Below, piece by piece: positions 7,666 to 15,690 of a stretch of DNA of 64,000 nucleotides. Location of the stretch: assembly GCF_002563655.1 (NCBI RefSeq), contig NZ_PDIY01000001.1, positions 4,394,501-4,458,500 on the forward strand. Direction: 5' to 3'. Both the position numbers and the translations under genes were made by a program. The notes beneath the pieces were generated by a model. That model ran no database searches. It saw only the letters and a list, made by a program, of their open reading frames with translations, and had not been told where the DNA came from. Each line of letters starts with the position of its first letter. Position 1 is the first letter of the stretch. Source of the stretch: Bacillus sp. es.034 (GTDB lineage: Bacteria; Bacillota; Bacilli; Bacillales; Bacillaceae_B).

Positions 7666-8772
7666 TCACACCTTGATGTTCCGCCCCTTCCACCTCACAG
7701 AATGAAAAACATTCACCCGAACAAACGAATAAAGGAAAATCCCTGCAAAGAACAAAAAAAACAGCGGATAAAAAGGGAAATACCCCCATCTAAAATCCCC
7801 GACCCGGCGGGCAAACCATGCTGTTTGAACCGCATAGAGGATATACAATACCCCACTGACGATCATAGCGGCGGTTCTTCCCTCGATAATCGAAGAAATC
7901 AATGAAGACGCCGTGGTTAAACTCCCTGTAATCCAGAGGATGACCATCAACATGACGACGGGATGAGTGGACTTGGACCCAACGGCAAAGCTCTTGCACC
8001 AGCCTTCGATAAGACTCCCCGAGCCTTCCGGATACATGCGAAACGAAATGATCCCTCTCCCGCCAAGGCAGCGAACGGGAAGATGCTGATCAAGAAATGC
8101 CTCTCCCAGTGCCAGATCATCCATGATGGCCCCCTCGATTTTTTCATGCCCTCCGGATAAAAAGTAATCGTCTCGATTACATAGAATACATGGTCCGAAC
8201 GAGCCGGCTGCCTTGAACCGGGATCCCCAGACGGTAAAGAGATTCATGCCTACTACGACGATGATGTTAAAGACCATCGAGAGGTGCTCATACACACGCT
8301 CCACGGTATGATAGGGCTGCAGTGCGAGGATCCCCCTGGCTCCTTTTCCCTGGTAGTAATGTAGAAGATTACGTAATCCATCGACACTCATGAATCGGGT
8401 ATCGGCATCCAGGAACAGCAGCCAGCTCCCTTTGGCCTCCTTGGCCCCGCGCCAGCAGGCAGATGATTTTCCTGCCCCATTATTATGCAGGACCGTGACA
8501 CCGTACCTTTCTGCGACAGCCACGGTACCATCCGAGGAATCGTCATCCACTAACAGGATTTCAAATCCCTTGAATCGCTGCTCTTGTAACGACTTCAATA
8601 GCGGAGTGATCCTGCCTTCTTCATTCCTGGCAGGGATAATGATGGAAACAAACGGCACCCCCGCTGTATTTTTGGAGGTGAATCTTGGGACCGGCAAGGA
8701 CCAAAACACAATGATGCCAACGATAACCCCCAAGACTCCCAGGATGAGATTGATCACTTCTGAAGCTGTCAT
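7666..8772 (-). CDS. crtQ: Glycosyltransferase family 2, 4,4'-diaponeurosporenoate glycosyltransferase
   Basis: This 368-residue family-2 glycosyltransferase has an N-terminal membrane anchor (residues 6-26), the GT-A start VSIIIPARNEE (about 43-53), a DDDSSDGT metal/nucleotide motif near 75, LFLDADTRF near 118, and two to three C-terminal membrane helices. That layout matches CrtQ of the staphyloxanthin pathway, which glucosylates diaponeurosporenoate at the membrane. It is the last gene of a leftward crt cluster, 34 bases after crtN. GGAGG lies 8 bases before the ATG. The exact carotenoid acid and sugar are inferred from context. Confidence 0.88.
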   Translation of the reverse strand: MTASEVINLILGVLGVIVGIIVFWSLPVPRFTSKNTAGVPFVSIIIPARNEEGRITPLLKSLQEQRFKGFEILLVDDDSSDGTVAVAERYGVTVLHNNGAGKSSACWRGAKEAKGSWLLFLDADTRFMSVDGLRNLLHYYQGKGARGILALQPYHTVERVYEHLSMVFNIIVVVGMNLFTVWGSRFKAAGSFGPCILCNRDDYFLSGGHEKIEGAIMDDLALGEAFLDQHLPVRCLGGRGIISFRMYPEGSGSLIEGWCKSFAVGSKSTHPVVMLMVILWITGSLTTASSLISSIIEGRTAAMIVSGVLYILYAVQTAWFARRVGDFRWGYFPFYPLFFLFFAGIFLYSFVRVNVFHSVRWKGRNIKV

Positions 8773-8805
8773 GTAACCTGCCTCCTTCCTCTACGGGTGA
8801 CGTCC

Positions 8806-10359
8806 TTAATGTGACACTCCCCGTTCAGCCTGTATGTTAGCTGAATAGTCGTACAGTTGGCCTGTATCATCCTGGATCAGCTCCTGGGCAGTGATCCTCG
8901 CTGATAACAACACGATCGGGACACCGGCACCGGGATGTGTACTGCTTCCGGTAAAATACAGATTCTCGCAATGGCTCGCCTTGCTTTGGGGACGTTTGTG
9001 ATTGCTTTGATCCAGTGTTGGCTGCAAGCCGAATGTGGCCCCGCGATAGGCATTGAATTTCGATTCGAAATCCAGTGGAGTCGTATACGTTTCGGTGACA
9101 ATCTCATCCTCTATATTCTCGAAGCCTTGGATCTTCTTTAATTCATTTAAAATATAGCTTCGATAATACGAAATGGTTTCCTCGTCCCATGTATAATCGG
9201 CTGTCTCTATATTTGAAACAGGCATCAGAATGTACAGACCATCCTTCCCCTCAGGTGCAAGGGATGGATCCTTCTTTGAAGCGATGTACACATAAAAGGA
9301 GGCATTCGTTAATTTTTTTCCGTCAAAAATATCCTCCAGGTTCTGATTGAGCTTTTCGTTAAAAATGAACGTATGTACGTGATCGACGTCTTCATATTTC
9401 CGGTCCATCCCGAGATACATCAGAAAACAGGAACAGGAATAGTTCATGCTGTCGATCTTCTTATCCGTGAATTTGCCTTTAGAAGCCTTGTCCTTCACCA
9501 GGTGTTTCATGGCATAAGGGAAGTCGGCATTACAGACCACGTAGTCAGCAGGGATTTTCTTCCCGTCCACGATAATCCCGTCCGCCTTGCGGTTATGAAT
9601 AGAGATTTCCTCTACAGCCTTGCCATAGTGAACGGTTCCTCCAAGTTCCTTGAAGAGCCTCTCCATGGCCAAGGCCATCGTATACATACCGCCTTTGATG
9701 AACCATACGCCATATAAAAATTGAATCATCGGGATCATCGTATAGAAAGATGGACTTTTAAGAGGGGAAATGCCGATGTACAGTGTTTGAAAGCTGATTA
9801 ACTGCTTCAGCCGCTCATTCTTGATGAATCTCCCCATAAACGTGTCGGCCGTGTCGTATGGCTTCATTTGCAACACTTTCTTCAAGAGGGGGAAATTATA
9901 GAAATCAGATCGTTTGCGGAAAGGTCTTTGAAGAATATGATGCTTCGCAATGACAAACCGTTTGTAAATTTCATGCAGATATTGAAAAAAACCTTCCGTA
10001 TCCTCTTCGCTGAGAGATTCGATGGTCTTCGTCATTTGGATAAGGTCTGTCGAGATATCAAAAGGCTGGTCGGGAATATCCGTGAAATAGGCACGGTAAA
10101 TCGGATCCAATTTTTCCATTGGAATATAGTCATCCGGATCACGTCCGCATAATTCGAACAGTTCCCGATACAGTTCCGGCATCATGACGATGCTTGGCCC
10201 CAGGTCAAAAGTGTAGCCGTCCATTTTAATTTGATTCATTTTGCCCCCGGGGGTGGGTTCTTTTTCGAACAACTCCACCTCATACCCCGCGTGCTGAAGT
10301 CTGATGGCACTGGCAAGTCCCGCAACACCTGCCCCAACGACAATCACCTTCTTACTCAT
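8806..10359 (-). CDS. crtN: 4,4'-diapophytoene desaturase
   Basis: This is an FAD-dependent phytoene-desaturase-family enzyme. The N-terminal dinucleotide motif VIVVGAGVAGLASAIRLQ precedes FEKEPTPGGKMNQIKMDGYT; TFDLGPSIVMMPELY and FQTLYIGI lie in the body; the C-terminus has LYFTGSSTHPGAGVPIVLLS. These segments align closely in memory with Staphylococcus CrtN, which introduces double bonds into diapophytoene to give diaponeurosporene. The start at 10359 is preferred (GAGGGA 7 bases upstream); an ATG six bases earlier is possible. It lies between crtO and crtQ. The substrate-making enzyme CrtM is not in this window. Confidence 0.9.
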   Translation of the reverse strand: MSKKVIVVGAGVAGLASAIRLQHAGYEVELFEKEPTPGGKMNQIKMDGYTFDLGPSIVMMPELYRELFELCGRDPDDYIPMEKLDPIYRAYFTDIPDQPFDISTDLIQMTKTIESLSEEDTEGFFQYLHEIYKRFVIAKHHILQRPFRKRSDFYNFPLLKKVLQMKPYDTADTFMGRFIKNERLKQLISFQTLYIGISPLKSPSFYTMIPMIQFLYGVWFIKGGMYTMALAMERLFKELGGTVHYGKAVEEISIHNRKADGIIVDGKKIPADYVVCNADFPYAMKHLVKDKASKGKFTDKKIDSMNYSCSCFLMYLGMDRKYEDVDHVHTFIFNEKLNQNLEDIFDGKKLTNASFYVYIASKKDPSLAPEGKDGLYILMPVSNIETADYTWDEETISYYRSYILNELKKIQGFENIEDEIVTETYTTPLDFESKFNAYRGATFGLQPTLDQSNHKRPQSKASHCENLYFTGSSTHPGAGVPIVLLSARITAQELIQDDTGQLYDYSANIQAERGVSH

Positions 10360-10377
10360 GTACATTCCCTCATTTCC

Positions 10378-10872
10378 TTACAATAGTCTTTCCTTGCCAA
10401 GTCCTGACGTGATGGCCGATATACGCCCCCGATTGTAGCGCTGAACCAGGATAATCGGAAGGTTGAACACCATGGCATACAGGATCATCACCCATCCTGC
10501 CCATACTGGATTCCATATGAAGAACAGCGGTGCAGGGAGAATGGAGAGCAAGTGGGTGAGTTCCGCGCGTTTCGTTTCTGCCGCAAAGACGAACAAGTCC
10601 TTCGCCTTCGTCCCATGCAACCCTTTTTTGCTGTATCCCTTTTTGAGAAAAATCGTGCCATCGAGAATAAGTCCCTTCCACGCCTTCACCCGGAATAAAC
10701 GCTGCCACAACATTCCGGACTGTTCAAACGAGAACGTCCGAAACCAGAAATGGTCTTTCATAAACCATGCCAAAGGCAGTTTCAAGCAGACGGCCGAAAT
10801 GGCGAGATGAAAGAACGTCCAGGCAAGTATATCGGTGATAATGATCCAATGGACAGGCAGTGATACGATCAT
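10378..10872 (-). CDS. crtO: Glycosyl-4,4'-diaponeurosporenoate acyltransferase
   Basis: This 164-residue membrane protein has hydrophobic helices at residues 8-30 and 110-140. It carries the CrtO-type signatures FRTFSFEQSGMLWQRLFRVK, WKGLILDG, the central ETKRAELTH and the C-terminal IILVQRYNR. CrtO esterifies the sugar of the glycosylated carotenoid acid with a fatty acid, the last step of staphyloxanthin synthesis. Its ATG overlaps the stop of a 38-codon ORF by ATGA, and it is followed after 18 bases by crtN, so it is expressed as part of the operon. Confidence 0.88.
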   Translation of the reverse strand: MIVSLPVHWIIITDILAWTFFHLAISAVCLKLPLAWFMKDHFWFRTFSFEQSGMLWQRLFRVKAWKGLILDGTIFLKKGYSKKGLHGTKAKDLFVFAAETKRAELTHLLSILPAPLFFIWNPVWAGWVMILYAMVFNLPIILVQRYNRGRISAITSGLGKERLL

Positions 10873-10985
10873 GACATCACCCCTTGTTTTAAAAGGTACA
10901 ATAGTGTTGCTACTATAATGGCTGAAATCGAGAAAACCAGCCTTTCCGGTAAAGTCTCCAGGAAGGCTCGATCATCTTCAGGCAA
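10869..10985 (-). CDS. 38-residue single-helix membrane peptide between crtP and crtO
   Basis: A TTG codon at 10985 opens a 38-codon frame beginning with an acidic stretch (PEDDRAFLETLPE), followed by a membrane helix (LVFSISAIIVATLLYLL) and KQGVMS. It overlaps the end of crtP by 8 bases, and its TGA overlaps the crtO ATG as ATGA. The double overlap is what one expects of a translationally coupled operon gene. GAGAGGG lies about 9 bases before the TTG. Function is unknown; a small subunit or assembly factor of the membrane crt enzymes is a guess. It could also be only a coupling leader. Confidence 0.5.
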   Translation of the reverse strand: MPEDDRAFLETLPERLVFSISAIIVATLLYLLKQGVMS

Positions 10986-12474
10986 GGGATGAATCCCTCT
11001 CCACAATTTGTTCGCCTACAAGCTGGCCGCTTAAGGTAACCATCGGCATTCCACCGCCTGGGTTCACCGTCCCCCCGACAAAATAGAGGTTGTTGTAGCG
11101 TTCACTCTGCTTCGGATGCTTGAATCCTTTATTCTTTTTTTTGTCTGACACGGTCCCATAAATCGCCCCGCGGTCGGAGCCATACGTGCGCCTGATATCT
11201 TCCGGTGTCCACATATCACGAGTGACAATGTTGTCACGCAAACCATCGAGGCCCATTTTCTCCAATTTAATCAGGACACGCTCAGCGAATTGTTCATAAT
11301 CCGCTTGAGTATACGGATTTTCATCCCTGATAAAAGGAATATGAGGCAGCACTTTGATATTTTCATGCCCTTCAGGTGCCTGTGTCGGATCGGTTTTATT
11401 CACGTTAACGAGATAAATGACGGGATCCTCTGGCAATTCACGGCGATGGAAGATCGATTCCATCTGCGCCTTCATATTTTCGGCGAAAAAGAAATTATGA
11501 TGACGCAGCTGCGGATAGCTCTTCTTCACGCCGAGATGCATGACGAGACCGGAACTCGCCGGTTCGAATTTCTTTTTTAATTTTTTAATATAATGGCTGT
11601 CTTCCTCCAGCAATCGCTCGTAAACCGGTATCACCTCCATATTGGAAACAAAGTAATCTGCTGTGAGGCGTGTTCCGTCTGCCAAAACGGCTCCGGTAAT
11701 TTCGCCGTCCTTCTTTTCAAGTTTGACGATCGGCTTTCCAAGGTGGAAGGTCACCCCGACTTCTTCCGCCAGCTTCACGAGGCCGTCGGCGAGCTTGTGC
11801 AAACCGCCGGGAACATACCATACGCCCTGGTCATGCTGCATATAGATCATCATATTCATCACGGCCGGCGCATCGTAAGGGGATGAACCTACGTATTTAA
11901 TAAAATAGGAGAGCATATCCCGGAACTGCTCGTTGCTGATCCGCTTATCGAGGGATCTATGTACGGTCGATAACAGGTCAAAGTTCTTCAAGGCCGAGAA
12001 CAGCCCCGTATGCTTCATCATCCCTCTCGTGGAATCAACACCGTGCTTAAATAACGTTTTATCCGTCATATCATAGAGGGTTTTCGAATAATCCAGCAGC
12101 TTCTGATATTCACGAATGTCCTTTTCACTGAGAGAACCGTTCTTCTCTCGCATGTCGTTCACATCTTCATATAAGTCTATGACATTTCCATCGGGAAAAA
12201 AGGAACGCCATTGATGATCCAGCTTCTCAATCGGGACATAATCCTTCATGGATTTTCCGCTGGCCGCAAACAATTTCTCGAAAATATGGGGCATCGTCAA
12301 AATGGACGGACCAAGATCAAATCCAAAGCCATCCTGATCCAGCCGGTTCAACTTTCCTCCAATGTGATCGTTTTTTTCATATAAGGATACATCGTACCCA
12401 GCCTGCGCCAGTGAAATGGCAGCCGACACCCCGCCGAGCCCGCCTCCAATGATAAGTACCGTTTTATTTTTCAA
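10978..12474 (-). CDS. crtP: 4,4'-diaponeurosporene oxidase
   Basis: This 498-residue FAD enzyme begins TVLIIGGGLGGVSAAISLAQ and continues with LYEKNDHIGGKLNR, FGFDLGPSILTMPHIFEKLF, YFIKYVGSSPYDAPAV and the C-terminal LYFVGGTVNPGGGMPMVTLS. These are the features of CrtP (CrtNb), which oxidises the terminal methyl of diaponeurosporene towards the carboxylic acid, rather than of the desaturase CrtN next door. The start codon is TTG, overlapping a 33-codon ORF; AGGAGG lies 11 bases upstream, so coupling to that ORF may matter. It is the first large gene of the crt operon. Confidence 0.9.
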   Translation of the reverse strand: MKNKTVLIIGGGLGGVSAAISLAQAGYDVSLYEKNDHIGGKLNRLDQDGFGFDLGPSILTMPHIFEKLFAASGKSMKDYVPIEKLDHQWRSFFPDGNVIDLYEDVNDMREKNGSLSEKDIREYQKLLDYSKTLYDMTDKTLFKHGVDSTRGMMKHTGLFSALKNFDLLSTVHRSLDKRISNEQFRDMLSYFIKYVGSSPYDAPAVMNMMIYMQHDQGVWYVPGGLHKLADGLVKLAEEVGVTFHLGKPIVKLEKKDGEITGAVLADGTRLTADYFVSNMEVIPVYERLLEEDSHYIKKLKKKFEPASSGLVMHLGVKKSYPQLRHHNFFFAENMKAQMESIFHRRELPEDPVIYLVNVNKTDPTQAPEGHENIKVLPHIPFIRDENPYTQADYEQFAERVLIKLEKMGLDGLRDNIVTRDMWTPEDIRRTYGSDRGAIYGTVSDKKKNKGFKHPKQSERYNNLYFVGGTVNPGGGMPMVTLSGQLVGEQIVERDSSLA

Positions 12475-12565
12475 TGGTGACCGTTCCTCCTCTTCGGAAA
12501 TCTTGTTTGGAGCATATATGTTTTGTAAAACACGTTACATCCGCCTGTCCTTCTACAAGTTTCAT
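12464..12565 (-). CDS. 33-residue leader ORF overlapping the crtP start
   Basis: The ATG at 12565 has GGAGGAG 7 bases upstream, the best ribosome site in this operon. The 33-codon frame (MKLVEGQADVTCFTKH...) ends with a TAA that overlaps the TTG start of crtP. The peptide has two cysteines and no recognised motif. The arrangement fits translational coupling: ribosomes ending here would re-initiate at the poorly spaced crtP TTG. Whether the peptide itself has a role is unknown. Confidence 0.5.
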   Translation of the reverse strand: MKLVEGQADVTCFTKHICSKQDFRRGGTVTIEK

Positions 12566-12661
12566 ATCAATCTCCTCCAGATCCATATCTCGATCATTGA
12601 ACTATATTCTGTTTGTTCAGACTTTTCTCAGCATCAAGTCTGTACATTCCTCACTTATCTT

Positions 12662-12689
12662 ATACCCCATCTCACACTAAAACGAAAAC
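12662..12689 (-). promoter_or_regulatory. Possible sigma-B-like promoter of the crt operon
   Basis: GTTTTC (12684-12689) and GGGTAT (12662-12667) on the minus strand resemble sigma-B elements, but the 16-base spacer is longer than the usual 12-15. Sigma-B control of crt genes is known in Staphylococcus aureus; here it is only suggested. Confidence 0.3.
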
Positions 12690-12799
12690 GTTGGATGTGT
12701 TTTGTATAAAAATAATTTCAGGAAGAGCTCTGATTTTTACCGGATATCAACTGTCCGGCTTTATGGAAGAGTAGAATAGAGGCGCAGCAGGAACGGTCG

Positions 12800-12828
12800 G
12801 GAAGCATGGGGACGGTTCTCGTGCTTCC
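12800..12828. repeat. Interspersed GGGACGGTTCT repeat, copy 2
   Basis: Same 29-bp unit as at 2057, differing at one core base (ggttctcgtgcttcc). The remaining sequence between 12.57 and 13.07 kb shows no convincing gene. Confidence 0.8.
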
Positions 12829-13069
12829 ATTTGGAGGAAGGAGGGCAAAGAGTGGTCTCCTGGGTTCACTGATACCCAGGGACCTTCTCCTGTGGCAATA
12901 TCTGGTTCAGACTTCGACTCGCCGGTAAAGTAACAAATAAGAATCCTTTACACATAAATCAGCTTCATAATGACGGCAATTACAGCAAATGGAACCGGAA
13001 TGAAAGGGACTATACTTAATAAACCCATGAAACTACTTTTCTCTTTTTCTGCTTAAACATATATACATC

Positions 13070-13127
13070 AAAAAACGGTGCCTGACCCCCAGCACGCTAA
13101 AGCTTACCATGCTGGGCATCAGGCACC
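13070..13127 (-). terminator. Hairpin terminator of the fructan operon
   Basis: Outer arms ggtgcctga (13078-13086) and tcaggcacc (13119-13127) enclose a second pair, cccagca/tgctggg. The minus-strand RNA ends in a U-run after the stem. It lies 29 bases beyond the fructokinase stop and belongs to the GTGTCTGACC-type repeat family. Confidence 0.75.
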
Positions 13128-13155
13128 AATCTAGTGCAGGAATGTATAGCTATCA

Positions 13156-14115
13156 TCAATTAGAGGTCCGTCCCTCTAATTCTCTTATTGCGCTGATCGC
13201 TCCTATTTTTGTACATACAGTAGCCCCTACGCGATTGCTGGTTGAAATGACGTTCTTTAATTCTTCGAAATCCTCCAGGAAGGCTTTTGGATCCTGATGG
13301 AGATTGAATTGATGCAGTGCCGCCCCAACGAATGCGTCTCCTGCTCCCGTTGAATCAATGGAATGAACGGGGATGCTTGGGACGATACACGATTCTTTTC
13401 TATTTGAAACGAGTGTTCCAGCCTTCCCAAGGGTGACGGCTACCGTATTGGCTCCGAGTCTATGAAAACGTTCGACTCCATCTGATAGATGGACGGATCC
13501 AGAAATGATCCTACATTCCTCTTCGCTTACTTTGACGAAGTCTGCTTGACTGATGCACTGCTCCGTGACCCCAATGAAGTCCCCTTCTCTCCCTTTCCAT
13601 AAGTCGCTTCGAAAGTTCGGATCGAAGGAGACGAACTTCCCTGCTTCTTTGACCGTTTGGATAAAAGATACGTACGCGGATTTAAAGGGATCATCCAATA
13701 AGGCGGTAGCCGATCCGAAGTGAATGATGGAAGATTCCCTCCAGTTGCTTTCATGGAGCTCTTCCTTGTTCAAATGGGCATCCGCCCCTCGATTAAACAC
13801 GAAATCTCTTTCCCCATCTTCTTTCAATGATACAAATGCCAGAGTCGTAGGATGATCCTCATCTAGAAGAATGGAAGAATCATCAATGATAAGATCTTTC
13901 ATGGTCTTTTTCAAGAAATGGCCGAACGGGTCATTTCCTACCTTACTTAGGAACCTGGCTCGCCCCCCAAGTGTGGTGATGGTGGCACATACATTGGCAG
14001 GAGCCCCTCCTGCTTGCTTGGAAAAATGTTGTCCTTGAGCCAGGTCTGTATTGATATCGGTACAGAAAAAATCGATGAGCAGTTCACCGATGCAAAGGAT
14101 CGATGGTTCGTTCAT
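13156..14115 (-). CDS. Fructokinase, PfkB family
   Basis: This 319-residue ribokinase-family kinase starts ILCIGELLIDF, has the sugar-binding glycine patch QAGGAPANVCATI near residue 37, and the catalytic loop STGAGDAFVGA near 260. The start at 14115 is chosen because it falls just after the stop of the GH32 gene and has AAGGAAG about 9 bases upstream; the longer frame would overlap that gene. Directly following a beta-fructosidase, it should phosphorylate the fructose released inside the cell, feeding glycolysis as fructose-6-phosphate. Confidence 0.85.
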   Translation of the reverse strand: MNEPSILCIGELLIDFFCTDINTDLAQGQHFSKQAGGAPANVCATITTLGGRARFLSKVGNDPFGHFLKKTMKDLIIDDSSILLDEDHPTTLAFVSLKEDGERDFVFNRGADAHLNKEELHESNWRESSIIHFGSATALLDDPFKSAYVSFIQTVKEAGKFVSFDPNFRSDLWKGREGDFIGVTEQCISQADFVKVSEEECRIISGSVHLSDGVERFHRLGANTVAVTLGKAGTLVSNRKESCIVPSIPVHSIDSTGAGDAFVGAALHQFNLHQDPKAFLEDFEELKNVISTSNRVGATVCTKIGAISAIRELEGRTSN

Positions 14116-14119
14116 ATGC

Positions 14120-15625
14120 TCAAACTTCCTTTCCCCAGATAGTTGAAAGCTCGGTAACCAAGAGTTCTTCAACCTTGGCACTCCCTCCATTGGCAGTGAG
14201 GGAAAGGGTGTGGTTCGTTCCCTGTGGGAAGATCAGGTTGGTTAATACTCCCCGTCCTCCCTGTGCAAATACCTCTAAGGAAGATGCGTCCAGAAATAAC
14301 TGAAGGCTGAGTGTATCATCTATTAATGCCACAGGACATTCGGAAATTCCCGGGAATGAATCCGAAAACGCGTGTTCTCCTGACTGAGTCCGATCGACTG
14401 ATAACATATTAGTGATTCGATTGTACCGAATACTCGTTATTTCATCGGATGAATGGTGGATCGTCAGACTGAACTCCTCTGCCCCTTTCAACGTCACAGC
14501 CAGATTCACTTCCACTAATTCATGATTCACATCCATTAAGGATGCTTCTTCCGTTACCTCTATTGCTTTAGTGACCTTTGATTCTTTTCTGATTCCGTTG
14601 ATTTCGGATACAGGTTTTTGTAAAAGCTGAACACCATCTGCAGTAGAAATCAAGGTCAATTCTCGAGGCAGCGTCATGGCTCCTCTCCACGTTTCAGTTG
14701 GAACCTGGTTTGCATATCTCCAGTTGTTCATCCATCCAAGGTAAATCCGTCTCCCGTCCTTTTCAGGAATATCGGACCAGCTCACTCCCGCATAATTGTC
14801 CCTTCCGTGATCCAGCCAGAGAATGGTGTCCGCACCATGATGGTTGATGAACGTCTTGCCGTCAAAGTCCCCAACAAAGTACTGCGTCCTTGACCCTTCC
14901 TTGAAATCGGGATTGTCACCAATGCTCACCAGCATCACCCATTTCACATGATGGTGATTTCCGTCGACCATAAGTGGAAACAGATCCGGGCATTCCCATA
15001 CTCCGAAATGGGCTCCTTCGTCCTGGCCGAATTCACTGGCGAATTCCCAGTCGATCAAATTAGGTGACGTATAAATGGTAATCGTTTGACCAGTCGCAAG
15101 CACCATGACCCAACGTTCAGATCCGTCATGCCAAAATACTTTGGGGTCCCGGTAATCGGTAATGTCTTCATCTGACAGGACAGGATTTCCCTCGTATGTC
15201 TCCCACGTCCTGCCGTTATCGTGGCTGTACGCAAGGCTCTGCCTCTGCCTTGGACGATCGGAATCCGGATAGGTGTCCGCATGTGTATAAATGGCGACCA
15301 GCCCGCCATTCTCTTCTTCAAAGAAACCGGATGTATTCTTCCAATCCACGACGCAGCTTCCAGAGAAAATAGCCCCATGCTCATCTGGATATAGAGCGAT
15401 CGACAGCTCCTCCCAATGGATCAAATCACGACTCACCGCGTGCCCCCAGTGCATCGGTCCCCACGTGGTTCCATGAGGATGATATTGAAAGAAGAGATGA
15501 TATTCCCCTTTGAAATAGACCATCCCATTCGGATCATTCAGCCACTTTTCCTTCGGCGAAAAATGAAATTGTGGACGATAGGTTTCTGAATAAAGGCTCA
15601 TTTTTTCTTGATAATGATTCGTCAT
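14120..15625 (-). CDS. Intracellular GH32 beta-fructosidase, SacC/levanase-like
   Basis: The five-bladed propeller of GH32 is recognisable from WLNDPNG (residues 28-34, nucleophile Asp), the RDP motif (159-161, transition-state Asp) and WECPDLF (EC at about 211-212, acid/base Glu). A C-terminal beta-sandwich follows (DASSLEVFAQGG). It resembles B. subtilis SacC levanase but has no signal peptide: the start at 15625 (AAGGAGA 6 bases upstream) gives MTNHYQEKMS. It therefore probably acts on imported fructo-oligosaccharides or sucrose. It is downstream of an ABC importer and 4 bases before a fructokinase. Sucrose-6-phosphate is less likely, as no PTS gene is present. Confidence 0.85.
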   Translation of the reverse strand: MTNHYQEKMSLYSETYRPQFHFSPKEKWLNDPNGMVYFKGEYHLFFQYHPHGTTWGPMHWGHAVSRDLIHWEELSIALYPDEHGAIFSGSCVVDWKNTSGFFEEENGGLVAIYTHADTYPDSDRPRQRQSLAYSHDNGRTWETYEGNPVLSDEDITDYRDPKVFWHDGSERWVMVLATGQTITIYTSPNLIDWEFASEFGQDEGAHFGVWECPDLFPLMVDGNHHHVKWVMLVSIGDNPDFKEGSRTQYFVGDFDGKTFINHHGADTILWLDHGRDNYAGVSWSDIPEKDGRRIYLGWMNNWRYANQVPTETWRGAMTLPRELTLISTADGVQLLQKPVSEINGIRKESKVTKAIEVTEEASLMDVNHELVEVNLAVTLKGAEEFSLTIHHSSDEITSIRYNRITNMLSVDRTQSGEHAFSDSFPGISECPVALIDDTLSLQLFLDASSLEVFAQGGRGVLTNLIFPQGTNHTLSLTANGGSAKVEELLVTELSTIWGKEV

Positions 15626-15690
15626 ATGGATTCTCCTTTTGCATTTGAAAGGCTGCACGATTGCCGAGGCAAGGTACAGCCTGAATGTCA

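Noticed and set aside
7592..7789. 65-codon minus-strand frame overlapping the crtQ end
   Set aside because: Out of frame with crtQ, which is clearly coding; cysteine-rich composition is typical of a shadow frame.
10370..10708. 112-codon minus-strand frame overlapping crtO
   Set aside because: Alternative frame of crtO with no ribosome site; crtO has family motifs throughout.
12948..13028. 26-codon hydrophobic frame on the minus strand (MGLLSIVPFIPVPFAVIAVI...)
   Set aside because: It looks like a membrane peptide, but the ribosome site is weak (GAGA) and there is no operon context; could be real but not supportable.
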